NCBI GenBank assembly: GCA_022711595.1
Contig: JAKLET010000018.1
Coordinates: 18,204-82,203 of the forward strand
Length of the DNA: 64,000 nt
From: Deltaproteobacteria bacterium
GTDB taxonomy: Bacteria > Desulfobacterota > Syntrophorhabdia > Syntrophorhabdales > Syntrophorhabdaceae
Reading direction: 5' to 3'
Part shown: positions 16,621-25,613 of the stretch, piece by piece
Numbering within the stretch: the stretch's first letter is position 1
How the letters are laid out: the number at the start of each line of letters is the position of its first letter
Notes under the pieces: model-generated
The model's database searches: none
Told to the model about the DNA's origin: nothing
The model's input: only the letters and a program-made list of their open reading frames with translations
Program-made: the position numbers and the translations under genes

Positions 16621-18444
16621 TTATTCGACAGTAACGCTCTTGGCAAGATTGCGCGGCTGATCAACATCGGTACCAAGCAGATTGGCGATATAATATGCCA
16701 GAAGCTGCAACGGCACCACATCCAGAACGGGTTGCAGCTCATAGACCGTTTCAGGAAAAACGAAAACCGTATCAACCTTTCCAGACATTTCATGCTCGTT
16801 ATCATCGGTAAAAAGGAGAACCTTGCCCCTGCGCGTTATAACCTCTTCCATATTTGAACAGGTTTTCTTGTAAGTCTGGTCTCGTGGTGATACAAAAACC
16901 ACTGGCATATTTTCATCAATAAGGGCTATGGGGCCGTGCTTCATCTCTCCCGCTGCATATGCCTCTGCGTGGATGTATGAGATCTCCTTTAGTTTCAGGG
17001 CACCTTCCAGAACGGTCGGAAAATGGATGCCCCGCCCGAGGTAGAGAAAATCCTTGCAGTGCATGTTTCTCCTCGCGCATTCTTCCATTTCCGAATGAGA
17101 GTCGAGGATCGTCTGGATCTTGTGGGGGAGCTTTTTCAGTTCCCCGATATGTCTTCTCACATCCTGTGTGTCGAGAGCACCTGTGAGCTTTCCAAGATGG
17201 AGCATGAGCATGAAAAAAACAGCGATCTGCGTTGTAAAGGCCTTTGTTGAGGCAACACCTATTTCGGGGCCCGCATGGGTATAGACAACGCTGTGTGATT
17301 CCCTGGACAGGGTGCTGCCGAGGACATTGCAGATCGCGAGGGTGTGGACCCCTTTCTTCTTCACTTCCTTCATGGCCGCGATGGTGTCCGCTGTCTCTCC
17401 TGACTGGGACACAAGAATGATCAGGTCGTTTTCATCAAGTATCGGGTCGCGGTAACGAAACTCCGATGCTATGTCTGTTTCGACGGGTATCCTCAGGTTT
17501 GCCTCGAAGATCTGCTTGCCTATCAGGCACGCATGATATGAAGTGCCGCAGGCCACCATCCATATCTTCTTCATTTTCCCCATATCAGGAAGACTCAGTT
17601 CTTCAAAAAGTACCTCGCCCTGCTCTTCCTGGATCCTTCCAATGAGCGTGTCAGATAAAGCCCGTGGCTGCTCGAATATCTCCTTGAGCATGAAATGCCT
17701 GTAACCGCCCTTTTCCGCCATGGCACCGGTCCATTGTACGTGCTTCGTCTCCCGGGAAACCTCCGTACCGTCAATATCGGTTATTTTCAGGGTCCCGTCC
17801 CTGACAACAACAACATCGTCATCCTCGAGGAAGATGAACCTGTTCGTCCTGTTGATGATGGCAGGAGCATCGCTTGCTATCATATACTCGCCATCTCCAA
17901 CTCCCACGATGAGAGGGCTCTCCTTCTTCGCCGCGATGAGGGTGTTCTCCCCTTCCCTGATGATCCCCAGGGCGTATGAGCCCTTGAGCCTTTTCAATGA
18001 CAGCCTGACAGCCTCTTCGAAACCGTTTCCTTTCCTGATATAGCTCGATACAAGGTGTGGTATCACCTCCGTGTCTGTATCCGACTGGAACGAGTTGCCC
18101 TCCTTTTTCAGCGATTCTTTCAATTCAAGGTAATTTTCGATAATACCGTTGTGTACGACAACGACATCCCCTGCCCTGTGAGGATGGGCATTCCGTTCCG
18201 ACGGCACACCGTGAGTCGCCCACCTCGTGTGGGCAAGGCCCATGCGTCCCCGGAAATCATCCTCACGAATGGCGCCTTGCAGTTCGTTCACCTTTCCCTG
18301 TTTACGGGCAAGTCTGATCGGCCGCTCATTGTCCCATATGGCTATCCCTGCGGAATCATAACCTCTGTATTCCAATCTTCTCAAAGCATCTATCAGAATA
18401 TTGCATGCCTCTTCATTCCCCTGGTATCCTACAATCCCGCACAC
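16621..18444 (-). CDS. glmS: Glutamine-fructose-6-phosphate aminotransferase (isomerizing)
   Basis: 607 residues, the normal length. The N-terminal glutaminase domain starts with the nucleophile Cys2 (MCGIVGYQG), followed by two SIS domains (ACGTSYHACLIGKQIFEA; LGRGIHFPTVLEGALKLKE) and the C-terminal DQPRNLAKSVTVE. It makes glucosamine-6-phosphate, the first committed step to UDP-GlcNAc. It starts 2 bp after glmU stops, so the pair is translationally coupled. No glmS ribozyme is present: it is an internal operon gene with no leader. Confidence 0.97.
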   Translation of the reverse strand: MCGIVGYQGNEEACNILIDALRRLEYRGYDSAGIAIWDNERPIRLARKQGKVNELQGAIREDDFRGRMGLAHTRWATHGVPSERNAHPHRAGDVVVVHNGIIENYLELKESLKKEGNSFQSDTDTEVIPHLVSSYIRKGNGFEEAVRLSLKRLKGSYALGIIREGENTLIAAKKESPLIVGVGDGEYMIASDAPAIINRTNRFIFLEDDDVVVVRDGTLKITDIDGTEVSRETKHVQWTGAMAEKGGYRHFMLKEIFEQPRALSDTLIGRIQEEQGEVLFEELSLPDMGKMKKIWMVACGTSYHACLIGKQIFEANLRIPVETDIASEFRYRDPILDENDLIILVSQSGETADTIAAMKEVKKKGVHTLAICNVLGSTLSRESHSVVYTHAGPEIGVASTKAFTTQIAVFFMLMLHLGKLTGALDTQDVRRHIGELKKLPHKIQTILDSHSEMEECARRNMHCKDFLYLGRGIHFPTVLEGALKLKEISYIHAEAYAAGEMKHGPIALIDENMPVVFVSPRDQTYKKTCSNMEEVITRRGKVLLFTDDNEHEMSGKVDTVFVFPETVYELQPVLDVVPLQLLAYYIANLLGTDVDQPRNLAKSVTVE

Positions 18445-18446
18445 GT

Positions 18447-19793
18447 TTATTTCCTCCTGTACCCTGCAACGTTCTTCTGACGGACCCTCGATACGGCAAG
18501 ACTGCCGTCCGGGATATCTCTTGTGACCGTTGTGCCCGCCCCGATCAGTACATCATTTCCCACGGTGACCGGGGCTATCAGTTCGGTGTTGCTTCCCACG
18601 AAGACGTTATCGCCTATTAACGTTCTGTGTTTATTGACGCCGTCATAGTTACAAGTAATGGTACCGGCCCCAATGTTAACATTCTTGCCGATCGAGCAGT
18701 CGCCGATATAGGACAGATGGCTTGCCTTTGTGCCGTCATCGAGGACGGAGTTTTTCACCTCAACAAAATTACCCACCTTGACCCCTCGCCCCAGGACGGT
18801 CTTTGCCCGCAATCTCGAAAAGGGGCCTATTTTTACATCTTCTTTGACCTCGACCCCTTCCATTGAAACGAATCCTTCAATGACAACGTTGTCGCTTATC
18901 ACGCAATTGCGTATGATCGAGCATGGGCCAACGAATACACCCTCCCCTATCGACGTTTCACCAGTGATGCTGCAATGGGAGGCAATGACGGTATCACGAC
19001 CTATCCTGACGCCCTTCTCGATACAGATGCTGTTGTCCAGGAGGGTCACGCCTTGCGCCATATGCGCTTCATTTATCATATCTCTCATCAGGATGTTGGC
19101 TTCAAGGAGGCCTTTTTGCGTGTTGATGCCAAGCACCTCTTCCGGTATCCCGTGGAAGAACCCCTTTGCGGCCTTGCCGCTGTTTCCGGCAACTTTACAG
19201 ATGTCGGTGAGATACCGTTCACCCTTGCGGTTGTCCGCCCCGATCTGTTCCAGGAGCCCCAAAGAACCAAACGGGATATAGCAGATCCCGGTATTTATCC
19301 TTTTGATCTTCTTTTCATCCTCAGTCGCCTCCGCGTCTTCCCTGATGTCACTGATCGTGTCCCCGTCCATTAACACCCGACCGTAGCCCGAAGGGTCGTC
19401 AACATCGGTCGTCAGGAAAACGATCGACCCGGAGCGTCGGCAGAAATCCAGAAAACCGAGCAGTGTTTCAGTCTGTATGAAAGGTACATCGCCGAGCAGC
19501 ACAAGTATATCATTACCGGTGAAATGATCGTCTGCGCACGAAAGGGCATGGGCCGTACCCAGCTGCTCTGTCTGCACAACGCATGTCACCCCTTTGTCTG
19601 CAAGAAAGGCTTCGACGGATTCACGCCCGTAACCCGTAACCACGAACAGATGGTCGGCCCCGATCGATGAAGCAACCTCTACTACATACCCTATCAGCGG
19701 TTTTCCCATTATCTCATGCATTACCTTGGGTTTTTTCGAGGCCATCCTCTCGCCTTTTCCGGCGGCAAGTATGACCACATCCAATCTATTCAT
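18447..19793 (-). CDS. glmU: Bifunctional UDP-GlcNAc pyrophosphorylase / GlcN-1-P acetyltransferase
   Basis: 448 residues. The N-terminal uridyltransferase has LAAGKGERMASKKPKVMH and a C-terminal left-handed beta-helix of hexapeptide repeats (IGKNVNIGAGTITCNYDGVN, IGDNVFVGSNTELIAPVTVG). The start is ATG 19793 with a strong GGAGAAGG site, not the longer frame from 19826. It overlaps the tatC stop by 8 bp. With glmS it forms the UDP-GlcNAc pathway for peptidoglycan and LPS. Confidence 0.96.
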   Translation of the reverse strand: MNRLDVVILAAGKGERMASKKPKVMHEIMGKPLIGYVVEVASSIGADHLFVVTGYGRESVEAFLADKGVTCVVQTEQLGTAHALSCADDHFTGNDILVLLGDVPFIQTETLLGFLDFCRRSGSIVFLTTDVDDPSGYGRVLMDGDTISDIREDAEATEDEKKIKRINTGICYIPFGSLGLLEQIGADNRKGERYLTDICKVAGNSGKAAKGFFHGIPEEVLGINTQKGLLEANILMRDMINEAHMAQGVTLLDNSICIEKGVRIGRDTVIASHCSITGETSIGEGVFVGPCSIIRNCVISDNVVIEGFVSMEGVEVKEDVKIGPFSRLRAKTVLGRGVKVGNFVEVKNSVLDDGTKASHLSYIGDCSIGKNVNIGAGTITCNYDGVNKHRTLIGDNVFVGSNTELIAPVTVGNDVLIGAGTTVTRDIPDGSLAVSRVRQKNVAGYRRK

Positions 19794-20532
19794 GTGCCTT
19801 CTCCTTTTTCCCGAAAAATCTCGCAATGATTATGCTTAATTCATAAAGGCCCCAGAGGGGCAGCGCCACAATGATCTGGCTCACTATATCGGGCGGTGTG
19901 ATTATGGCACTCAATATGAAAGCGGCAAGAACGGCATACCTGCGTTTTTTTGCGAGAAAACGGTGGTTGATGATCCCGGCTTTCGCCATGTAGAACGCGA
20001 CGAGAGGGAGCTCGAAGAGGAACCCGAAAATGACCAGGAGCTTCAATGTCAGGCTTACGTAGCTTTTAAGATCCGGCATGGGTATTATGAACTCCGAGGC
20101 GTAGCTGACAAAGAAACGGTAAAGATAGGGCATCACAACATAATAGCAAAAAATTACGCCTGTAGCGAAAAAGAAGCTTCCCATAAATATCAGGGGATAA
20201 ACATACCGCTTCTCTTTTTCATAAAGACCCGGCGCGACGAACATCCATATCTCGTATATGATGACAGGGGAAGAGATGGTGATGGCGGTGATGATCCAGA
20301 TCTTGAAATAGGTAAGGAAGGCCTCCGTCACCGCGGTGAATATAAAACTGCTCCCCGCGGGCATGACCTTCCTGAAAGGCTCGAGAAGGAACATGTTCAC
20401 CCTTTCCTTGAAAAGATATGTCAGGGCGAAGGCAAAGCAAACGGCCAGGATGCATACGAGGAGCCTCTGCCTCAATTCCTGGAGATGTGAAACAAACGGT
20501 TGTTTTTCGTCTGGTTGAATTTTTTTAGCCAT
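19786..20532 (-). CDS. tatC: Sec-independent translocase subunit TatC
   Basis: About 248 residues, six predicted membrane helices, with family motifs FVSHLQELRQRL near the N-terminus and FGFLFELPLVAFYMAK in the middle. It recognises twin-arginine signal peptides. The start is uncertain: ATG 20532 fits the family N-terminus but lacks a clear Shine-Dalgarno, while an in-frame ATG at 20565 is also possible. It follows tatB by 55 bp (22 bp from the alternative start) and overlaps glmU by 8 bp. Confidence 0.93.
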   Translation of the reverse strand: MAKKIQPDEKQPFVSHLQELRQRLLVCILAVCFAFALTYLFKERVNMFLLEPFRKVMPAGSSFIFTAVTEAFLTYFKIWIITAITISSPVIIYEIWMFVAPGLYEKEKRYVYPLIFMGSFFFATGVIFCYYVVMPYLYRFFVSYASEFIIPMPDLKSYVSLTLKLLVIFGFLFELPLVAFYMAKAGIINHRFLAKKRRYAVLAAFILSAIITPPDIVSQIIVALPLWGLYELSIIIARFFGKKEKAHE

Positions 20533-20587
20533 GAAAGGCTGACATTGCGTCCTTTCCCCGCACATCCTCAGGCGGTCAGGGTGGCAA

Positions 20588-20911
20588 TTACCCCCTCAAT
20601 TCTCCGTGTTCTTCTGATTTATTTTTGTCTGACGGGTCCGGGCCTTCTCCGGACATCCCATCTCCATGCTGGGGTATTTCCGTTTCACCATCGGACATCG
20701 TTTCAGGGCTGCCTGTCTCAAGCGGGTCATTGTCGTTCCCTTTTTCCGGGGCCTCTTCCTCAAAGGTCTGTTTTACGTCGTCTGCCATCCTTTTAAAATC
20801 ACCCATGGCTTTACCCAGGGACCTTGCCAGCTCGGGTAATTTCTTTGGTCCCACCACAAGCAGGGCGACAACCATTATTAATATGAGTTCCGGAAGGCCT
20901 ATGCCAAACAT
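20588..20911 (-). CDS. tatB: TatA/TatB-family translocase subunit, TatB-like
   Basis: 107 residues. One N-terminal membrane helix (about 7-22), a GPKKLPELAR hinge, an amphipathic helix (SLGKAMGDFKRMADDVKQ), then an acidic, low-complexity tail. Glu8 in the membrane segment and the GP hinge are TatB-type features (TatA has Gln8 and FG). With no second TatA copy in the window, it could serve both roles. First gene of the tatB-tatC-glmU-glmS run; its promoter must lie in the 219-bp divergent gap to the desulfoferrodoxin gene. Confidence 0.88.
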   Translation of the reverse strand: MFGIGLPELILIMVVALLVVGPKKLPELARSLGKAMGDFKRMADDVKQTFEEEAPEKGNDNDPLETGSPETMSDGETEIPQHGDGMSGEGPDPSDKNKSEEHGELRG

Positions 20912-21130
20912 TTCGCATAAAGTATCATAAAAAATGCGGTCTTAAAAGAGAATTATACCGCTCCCATCAGACCCCGGACCGAGATTTCACATGACTGAAA
21001 CAATCGCCGGAATGTGGCCCTGACGTATCTTTAGGAAGACCGCTCCATTGACATCGCCGTATACCTGTATTAATCTCAAAGTACCGTTTTTTTGAAACGA
21101 AGTTTAAATCCAAAGAAAAAGGAGGCACAT

Positions 21131-21505
21131 ATGGCGGAAAAGTTACAGATTTTCAAATGCGATATTTGCGGAAACATCGTTATAGTGCTGCACGGCGGCA
21201 AAGGTGAGCTTGTCTGTTGCAATGAACCGATGAGACTGCTTTCCGAGAACACCGTCGATGCATCCCTTGAAAAACACGTACCTGTTATCGAAAAATCTGC
21301 TGACGGCATCATCGTAAAAGTGGGAAGCGCTGCACATCCAATGGAAGAAAAACATTATATCGAGTGGATAGAGGCGACTATCGACGGGATCGTATACCGT
21401 AAGTTCCTCTCCCCCGGGGACAAACCGGAGGCGTTCTTCCCTGTCAAGGGGAATTCGGTGACGGCCCGTGAATACTGCAACATTCACGGTCTCTGGAAGA
21501 GCTGA
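21131..21505 (+). CDS. dfx: Desulfoferrodoxin (superoxide reductase, class II type)
   Basis: 124 residues from ATG 21131 with AAGGAGG upstream; the frame extends further left but without a ribosome site. The N-terminal desulforedoxin-like centre I has CDICG and an adjacent CC pair. Centre II ligands are in [21 protein letters not shown] and CNIHGLW, the His4-Cys iron site that reduces superoxide to peroxide. It is paired with rubrerythrin 12 bp downstream, a standard anaerobe oxygen-defence operon. Confidence 0.96.
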   Translation: MAEKLQIFKCDICGNIVIVLHGGKGELVCCNEPMRLLSENTVDASLEKHVPVIEKSADGIIVKVGSAAHPMEEKHYIEWIEATIDGIVYRKFLSPGDKPEAFFPVKGNSVTAREYCNIHGLWKS

Positions 21506-21517
21506 CGGGAGGAAACA

Positions 21518-22093
21518 ATGAAAAGCGTTAAAGGAACAAGGACGGAGAAGAACCTTCTCGCCAGTTTTGCCGGAGAATCCCAGGCGCGCAACAGATACAC
21601 TTATTTCTCATCCCAGGCAAAGAAGGAAGGGTTCGAACAGATCTCGTTCATCTTCGCCGATACCGCGGATAATGAAAAAGAGCATGCCAAAAAGTTTTTT
21701 AAATTCCTCGAAGGAGGAGAGGTTGAGATCACGGCCTCCTATCCTGCCGGTGTCATAGGAAAGACCGCCGAAAACCTGAAGGCCGCGGCTGCAGGGGAGA
21801 ACCTGGAACACACCGTCCTCTATCCCGAGGCCGCAAAAATTGCCGATGAAGAAGGTTTTGGAGAGATAGCGAAGATCTTCCGTGAGATTGCAAAGGTTGA
21901 AAAGGAACACGAGAAACGCTACCTCACCCTTCTCAAGAATGTCGAAACCGGGACCGTTTTCAAGAGGCCGGCAACGGTCAAATGGCGCTGCAGGAATTGC
22001 GGCTATGTTCACGAGGGGCCCGAGGCACCCTCTGAATGTCCTGCCTGTGCACATCCTCAGGCATATTACGAAATCCTCGCTGAAAACTATTGA
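21518..22093 (+). CDS. rbr: Rubrerythrin
   Basis: 191 residues. The N-terminal four-helix diiron domain has the ExxH-type ligands (FAGESQARNRYTYF, DTADNEKEHAKKF, EKEHEKRYLTLL). The C-terminal rubredoxin domain has CRNCGYVHEG and CPACAHP. It reduces hydrogen peroxide, the product of the upstream superoxide reductase. A hairpin just after the stop closes the operon. Confidence 0.96.
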   Translation: MKSVKGTRTEKNLLASFAGESQARNRYTYFSSQAKKEGFEQISFIFADTADNEKEHAKKFFKFLEGGEVEITASYPAGVIGKTAENLKAAAAGENLEHTVLYPEAAKIADEEGFGEIAKIFREIAKVEKEHEKRYLTLLKNVETGTVFKRPATVKWRCRNCGYVHEGPEAPSECPACAHPQAYYEILAENY

Positions 22094-22099
22094 TCTCAA

Positions 22100-22147
22100 A
22101 AGGCGCGGAGGAAGAAAAGGGGCATTGCCGGCCTTCCTCCGCGCCTT
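22100..22147 (+). terminator. Strong hairpin after rubrerythrin
   Basis: Arms 22100-22114 and 22133-22147 are perfectly complementary over 15 bp (AAGGCGCGGAGGAAG). The following bases are T-rich but not a clean U-run, so it may act as terminator or as a 3'-end stabiliser. Confidence 0.65.
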
Positions 22148-22244
22148 ATTCAAATTGTCTTTGTTTTTCCTTGACATGCATGATTTTCATCTGGTACTTT
22201 TCTTTGCATCGCAAGAAAATAAAAGTAATTAAAAAGGTTTGTCC

Positions 22245-23060
22245 ATGAAAATAGCCGGAATTCAATTCGCTTGCACAAGGGACACTGAAAAGAACGTCAA
22301 CAATGCCCTCAAACTTCTCGGGGTCGCACTCGGCGAAGGCGCGAAGATCATCTGCTTTCAGGAGCTTTTCAGCCATTACTGGTTCCCGAAGGATCGTGAC
22401 GAAGCCGTTTTTTCGCTGGCCGAAAAAGAAGACGGCAATACGGTAAGCCGCTTCAAATCGCAGATAAAGGGCACCGACACCGTGATCATCCTGCCTATGT
22501 TCGAAAAAAGCAAAGACAATTATTACAACTCCTCTATCGTTATACAGGGGGAGACAACCCTCGGTATTTACCGCAAGATCCACGTCACCGACATCCCTTT
22601 ATGGGAAGAAAAATTCTATTTTTCCGAAGGCAACTCGGGACTTCCCGTTTTCGAAACTCCGCACGGGAAGTTCGGGATACAAACATCCTGGGACAACTTT
22701 TTTCAGGAAGGGTCGAGAATGCTGGCACTGAAAGGTGCAGACATCATCTTTGCCCCCACCTCTTGCGCTTTCAAATCCCAGCACATATGGCAAACGGTCA
22801 TTTCCGGCAATGCCATTACCAACGGCGTCTATGTTATGCGGGTAAACCGTGCAGGTAGTGAGGAAAACCAGGATTTTTACGGAATGAGTTTTTGCGTTAA
22901 TCCTGAGGGTGAGCTTATAGGCGGACCGACCGGTAGGGCCGACAGCGTCCTTCTGGCCGAGATCGATCTCAATCAATTAAAACTGATCCGGAGGGAATGG
23001 CCCATTCTTAAAGAGAGAAAACCATCATTATACAGTGATGTCCTGGGAGCGTTTCCATGA
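22245..23060 (+). CDS. Carbon-nitrogen hydrolase (nitrilase) fold protein with Cys-to-Ser at the active site
   Basis: 271 residues from ATG 22245 (AAGG 8 bp upstream; the in-frame TTG 22239 is less likely). It has the layout of the N-carbamoylputrescine amidase / beta-ureidopropionase branch. Glu40 (CFQELF) and Lys111 (YRKIHVTD) of the E-K-C triad are kept. At the nucleophile, where relatives read ICWD, it reads TSWD with Ser148 (codon TCC at 22686-22688). It is therefore either a serine variant, a pseudoenzyme or a binding protein. It overlaps a Cys-rich miniprotein gene by 4 bp, and argS follows. Confidence 0.85.
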   Translation: MKIAGIQFACTRDTEKNVNNALKLLGVALGEGAKIICFQELFSHYWFPKDRDEAVFSLAEKEDGNTVSRFKSQIKGTDTVIILPMFEKSKDNYYNSSIVIQGETTLGIYRKIHVTDIPLWEEKFYFSEGNSGLPVFETPHGKFGIQTSWDNFFQEGSRMLALKGADIIFAPTSCAFKSQHIWQTVISGNAITNGVYVMRVNRAGSEENQDFYGMSFCVNPEGELIGGPTGRADSVLLAEIDLNQLKLIRREWPILKERKPSLYSDVLGAFP

Positions 23061-23227
23061 TAGATGAACCATCTCTTTGTGTTGTATGCGCCTGGCGGAA
23101 AGACTGTAAAAAAAAGTTCCTTCATGGCAAGGAAGTGACCCTGCGATGCTCCGACTTCACCAAAGATGCTCTGATCAAAAAGGATAAGGCCGATGCTGAG
23201 AAAGATAGTAACAAAGATAATTCATGA
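23057..23227 (+). CDS. 56-residue cysteine-rich miniprotein
   Basis: ATG 23057 overlaps the upstream stop (ATGA), and the end overlaps argS by 35 bp, so three genes are translationally chained. The protein has four cysteines (C8, C11, C17, C31; pattern C-x2-C-x5-C-x13-C) in SLCVVCAWRKDCKKKF and LRCSDFTKD, then a lysine-rich tail. It probably binds zinc or an Fe-S cluster. I believe similar small proteins occur in related anaerobes, but I cannot confirm this here. The function is unknown. Confidence 0.7.
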   Translation: MIDEPSLCVVCAWRKDCKKKFLHGKEVTLRCSDFTKDALIKKDKADAEKDSNKDNS

Positions 23228-24851
23228 TGCCATAGAAGACGCCAGGAATTCAGGCCTGGTCCCTCCCGACATAAAACCTAATTTTATCATCGAAATACCC
23301 CGCGAGGAAGGCTTCGGTGACTACTCGACGAACATCGCTTTTACCCTGGCCCCTGTGTTGAAAAAAAAGCCTGTCGACATCGCTGGAATGCTCGCCGGCC
23401 TCATGAAAAAAAGCACTTCCTGCAACTCCATCGAAGTGGCAGGCTCGGGTTTCATCAACTTTTCTCTGAAAGATGAACTGTGGCAGCAGCTCCTTGCGGA
23501 TGTCCACCGGAAAGGGACCGAAAGCCTGTATCCCGATGTCGGCGGCGGGAAAAAAGTCCTCATCGAATTTGTCAGCGCCAACCCAACGGGGCCATTGCAT
23601 ATCGGCCACGGCAGGGGCGCAGCAGTAGGCGATGTCCTGGCGAACATCCTTCAAAAAACAGGTCATTTTGTTCAAAAGGAGTACTATATCAATGATGCCG
23701 GACGGCAGATAAAAACGCTCGGCAGATCAACCTTTCTCAGGTTCAAAGAACTTACGGGCGATGCTGTTGAATATGAAAAGGACCTTTATCAGGGCGATTA
23801 CGTGCGTGAGCTCGCCGGCAGGGCAATTGAAGAGAAACTGCCCGTCCCGGCAGACCCTGAAGAGGCCGTCAGTTTCCTGGCCCAGTTCGCGAGTCGTGCC
23901 ATCATGGACGGCATCGAAAAAGACCTGGGCGATTTCGGCGTGTTCTTCGACAATTTCTTTCTCGAATCCACCCTCTATGCATCCGGTATCGTTGATGAAA
24001 CGCTGCGCATACTTAAACAGCAGGGGATCGCCTATGAAAACGACGGGGCGCTCTGGTTCAAAACAAGTCTTTTCGAAAAGGACGAGGACAGGGTCCTTAT
24101 CAAATCAGATGGGGAAAACACATATTTTACATCAGACATAGCCTATCATCTCGATAAATTCAAGCGTTCCTTCGATATGCTTGTGGATATATGGGGCTCT
24201 GACCACCATGGCTACATACCGCGCCTCAGGGCGTCCGTCCAGGCGCTCGGAAGGAACAAGGAAGACCTGAAATTTCTGCTTATACAGTTCGTTACCCTCA
24301 TCAAGGAAGGAAAACCTGTCGGGATGTCAACCCGCTCCGGAGAATTCACCACGCTCAGGGAGGTCCTTGACGAGGTCGGCAGGGACGCATGCCGTTTTTT
24401 CTTCCTTATGCGAAAGAGCGACGCCCACCTTGAATTCGACCTCGATCTTGCAAGGAAGACATCCAATGAGAATCCGGTGTATTATATCCAGTATGCCCAT
24501 GCACGGATCGAGAGCATCTTCCGCAACGCTGCAGATGCCGGGGTCGACCTTGAGGCTATCGCCGGCGCTGATTGCAGCCTCCTCGTCCTGAAGGAGGAGC
24601 TGGAGCTGATAAAATGGATAACACGCTACCACGGAGTCCTCGAGGGAAGCTCCAGAAACCTCGAGCCTCACCGTATCGCATTTTATCTTATCGAACTGGT
24701 GGGAAGGTTCCACAGCTATTACAACAAGACAAGGGTCCTCGGCACCGACATTGAGTTGACACGTTGCCGTCTTCTCCTTCTTGGCGCGCTGCGGGGTGTT
24801 ATCAGGGACGGCCTGGGACTTATCGGCGTCTCGATCCCGGAAAGAATGTGA
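23193..24851 (+). CDS. argS: Arginyl-tRNA synthetase
   Basis: 552 residues, normal for bacteria. Class I signature PTGPLHIGHGRGAAVGD (HIGH) and the KMSKS equivalent in KPVGMSTRSGEF. The N-terminal Add-1 domain and the C-terminal anticodon-binding DALR domain (FHSYYNKTRVLG) are present. ATG 23193 lies inside the preceding miniprotein gene, with AAGG upstream. Confidence 0.97.
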   Translation: MLRKIVTKIIHDAIEDARNSGLVPPDIKPNFIIEIPREEGFGDYSTNIAFTLAPVLKKKPVDIAGMLAGLMKKSTSCNSIEVAGSGFINFSLKDELWQQLLADVHRKGTESLYPDVGGGKKVLIEFVSANPTGPLHIGHGRGAAVGDVLANILQKTGHFVQKEYYINDAGRQIKTLGRSTFLRFKELTGDAVEYEKDLYQGDYVRELAGRAIEEKLPVPADPEEAVSFLAQFASRAIMDGIEKDLGDFGVFFDNFFLESTLYASGIVDETLRILKQQGIAYENDGALWFKTSLFEKDEDRVLIKSDGENTYFTSDIAYHLDKFKRSFDMLVDIWGSDHHGYIPRLRASVQALGRNKEDLKFLLIQFVTLIKEGKPVGMSTRSGEFTTLREVLDEVGRDACRFFFLMRKSDAHLEFDLDLARKTSNENPVYYIQYAHARIESIFRNAADAGVDLEAIAGADCSLLVLKEELELIKWITRYHGVLEGSSRNLEPHRIAFYLIELVGRFHSYYNKTRVLGTDIELTRCRLLLLGALRGVIRDGLGLIGVSIPERM

Positions 24852-24910
24852 GATGCAAGGAGTGGGCGAGTTTAAAGCTTCCGCTCTGCTTTAATATAAA
24901 AGGAGCATAA

Positions 24911-25543
24911 ATGGAAAGGAAAAAGAGCAAGACAAGAGAATATATCGAGTCCATACTTATCGCGGCCCTTATCGCACTTTTTGTGAGGAGCTTCTTCATT
25001 CAGGCATATAAGATCCCGTCAGGTTCTATGGAACCAACCCTCCTTGTCGGCGACCATCTCCTCGTCAACAGGATGAGCTATGTTGTAAAAGTACCTTTCA
25101 TTGATACCCTCCTATTCACAACGGGCAAGCCGGACCGCGGTGATATCATTGTCTTCCGATATCCCGAAGATATGACGAAAGACTACATAAAGCGGGTCAT
25201 AGCCAGGGAAGGTGAAACCGTTGAGATCAAGAACAAGACTATTTTTATCAACGGCAAGAAGATCAAGGACACATGGGGGCACTTCAGGGCTGAGAGCGGC
25301 TCCTCCCGTGGATTCCTGCCTTTTGTGGACAAAGACAACATACCCCCCGTAACGGTCCCTAAAGACTGTTATTTTGTCATGGGAGACAATCGGGACAATA
25401 GTCTGGACAGCAGGTTCTGGGGGTTTGTACACAAGCGCCATCTTGTCGGAAAAGCGCTGATCATCTATTTTTCCTGGGACGGAAATTCCTCGAACCTCTT
25501 CCAGCATGTCCGCTGGTCACGCATAGGATGGCTTATAAAATAG
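24911..25543 (+). CDS. lepB: Signal peptidase I
   Basis: 210 residues. An N-terminal membrane anchor (about 12-30), then catalytic Ser39 in PSGSMEPTLL and Lys94 in YIKRVIAREGE, and the later family box GDNRDNSLDSRFWG. It cleaves Sec and Tat signal peptides on the periplasmic face. A clean AAGGAG site precedes ATG 24911. Confidence 0.96.
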   Translation: MERKKSKTREYIESILIAALIALFVRSFFIQAYKIPSGSMEPTLLVGDHLLVNRMSYVVKVPFIDTLLFTTGKPDRGDIIVFRYPEDMTKDYIKRVIAREGETVEIKNKTIFINGKKIKDTWGHFRAESGSSRGFLPFVDKDNIPPVTVPKDCYFVMGDNRDNSLDSRFWGFVHKRHLVGKALIIYFSWDGNSSNLFQHVRWSRIGWLIK

Positions 25544-25613
25544 AACCGGGGCCAGCATTCACGCCAGCCATATGATTAGCATTCATATCGATTCTATGGT
25601 ATTATTCAAACTA

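Noticed and set aside
16600..18460. glmS ribozyme
   Set aside because: glmS starts 2 bp after glmU, leaving no room for a leader ribozyme.
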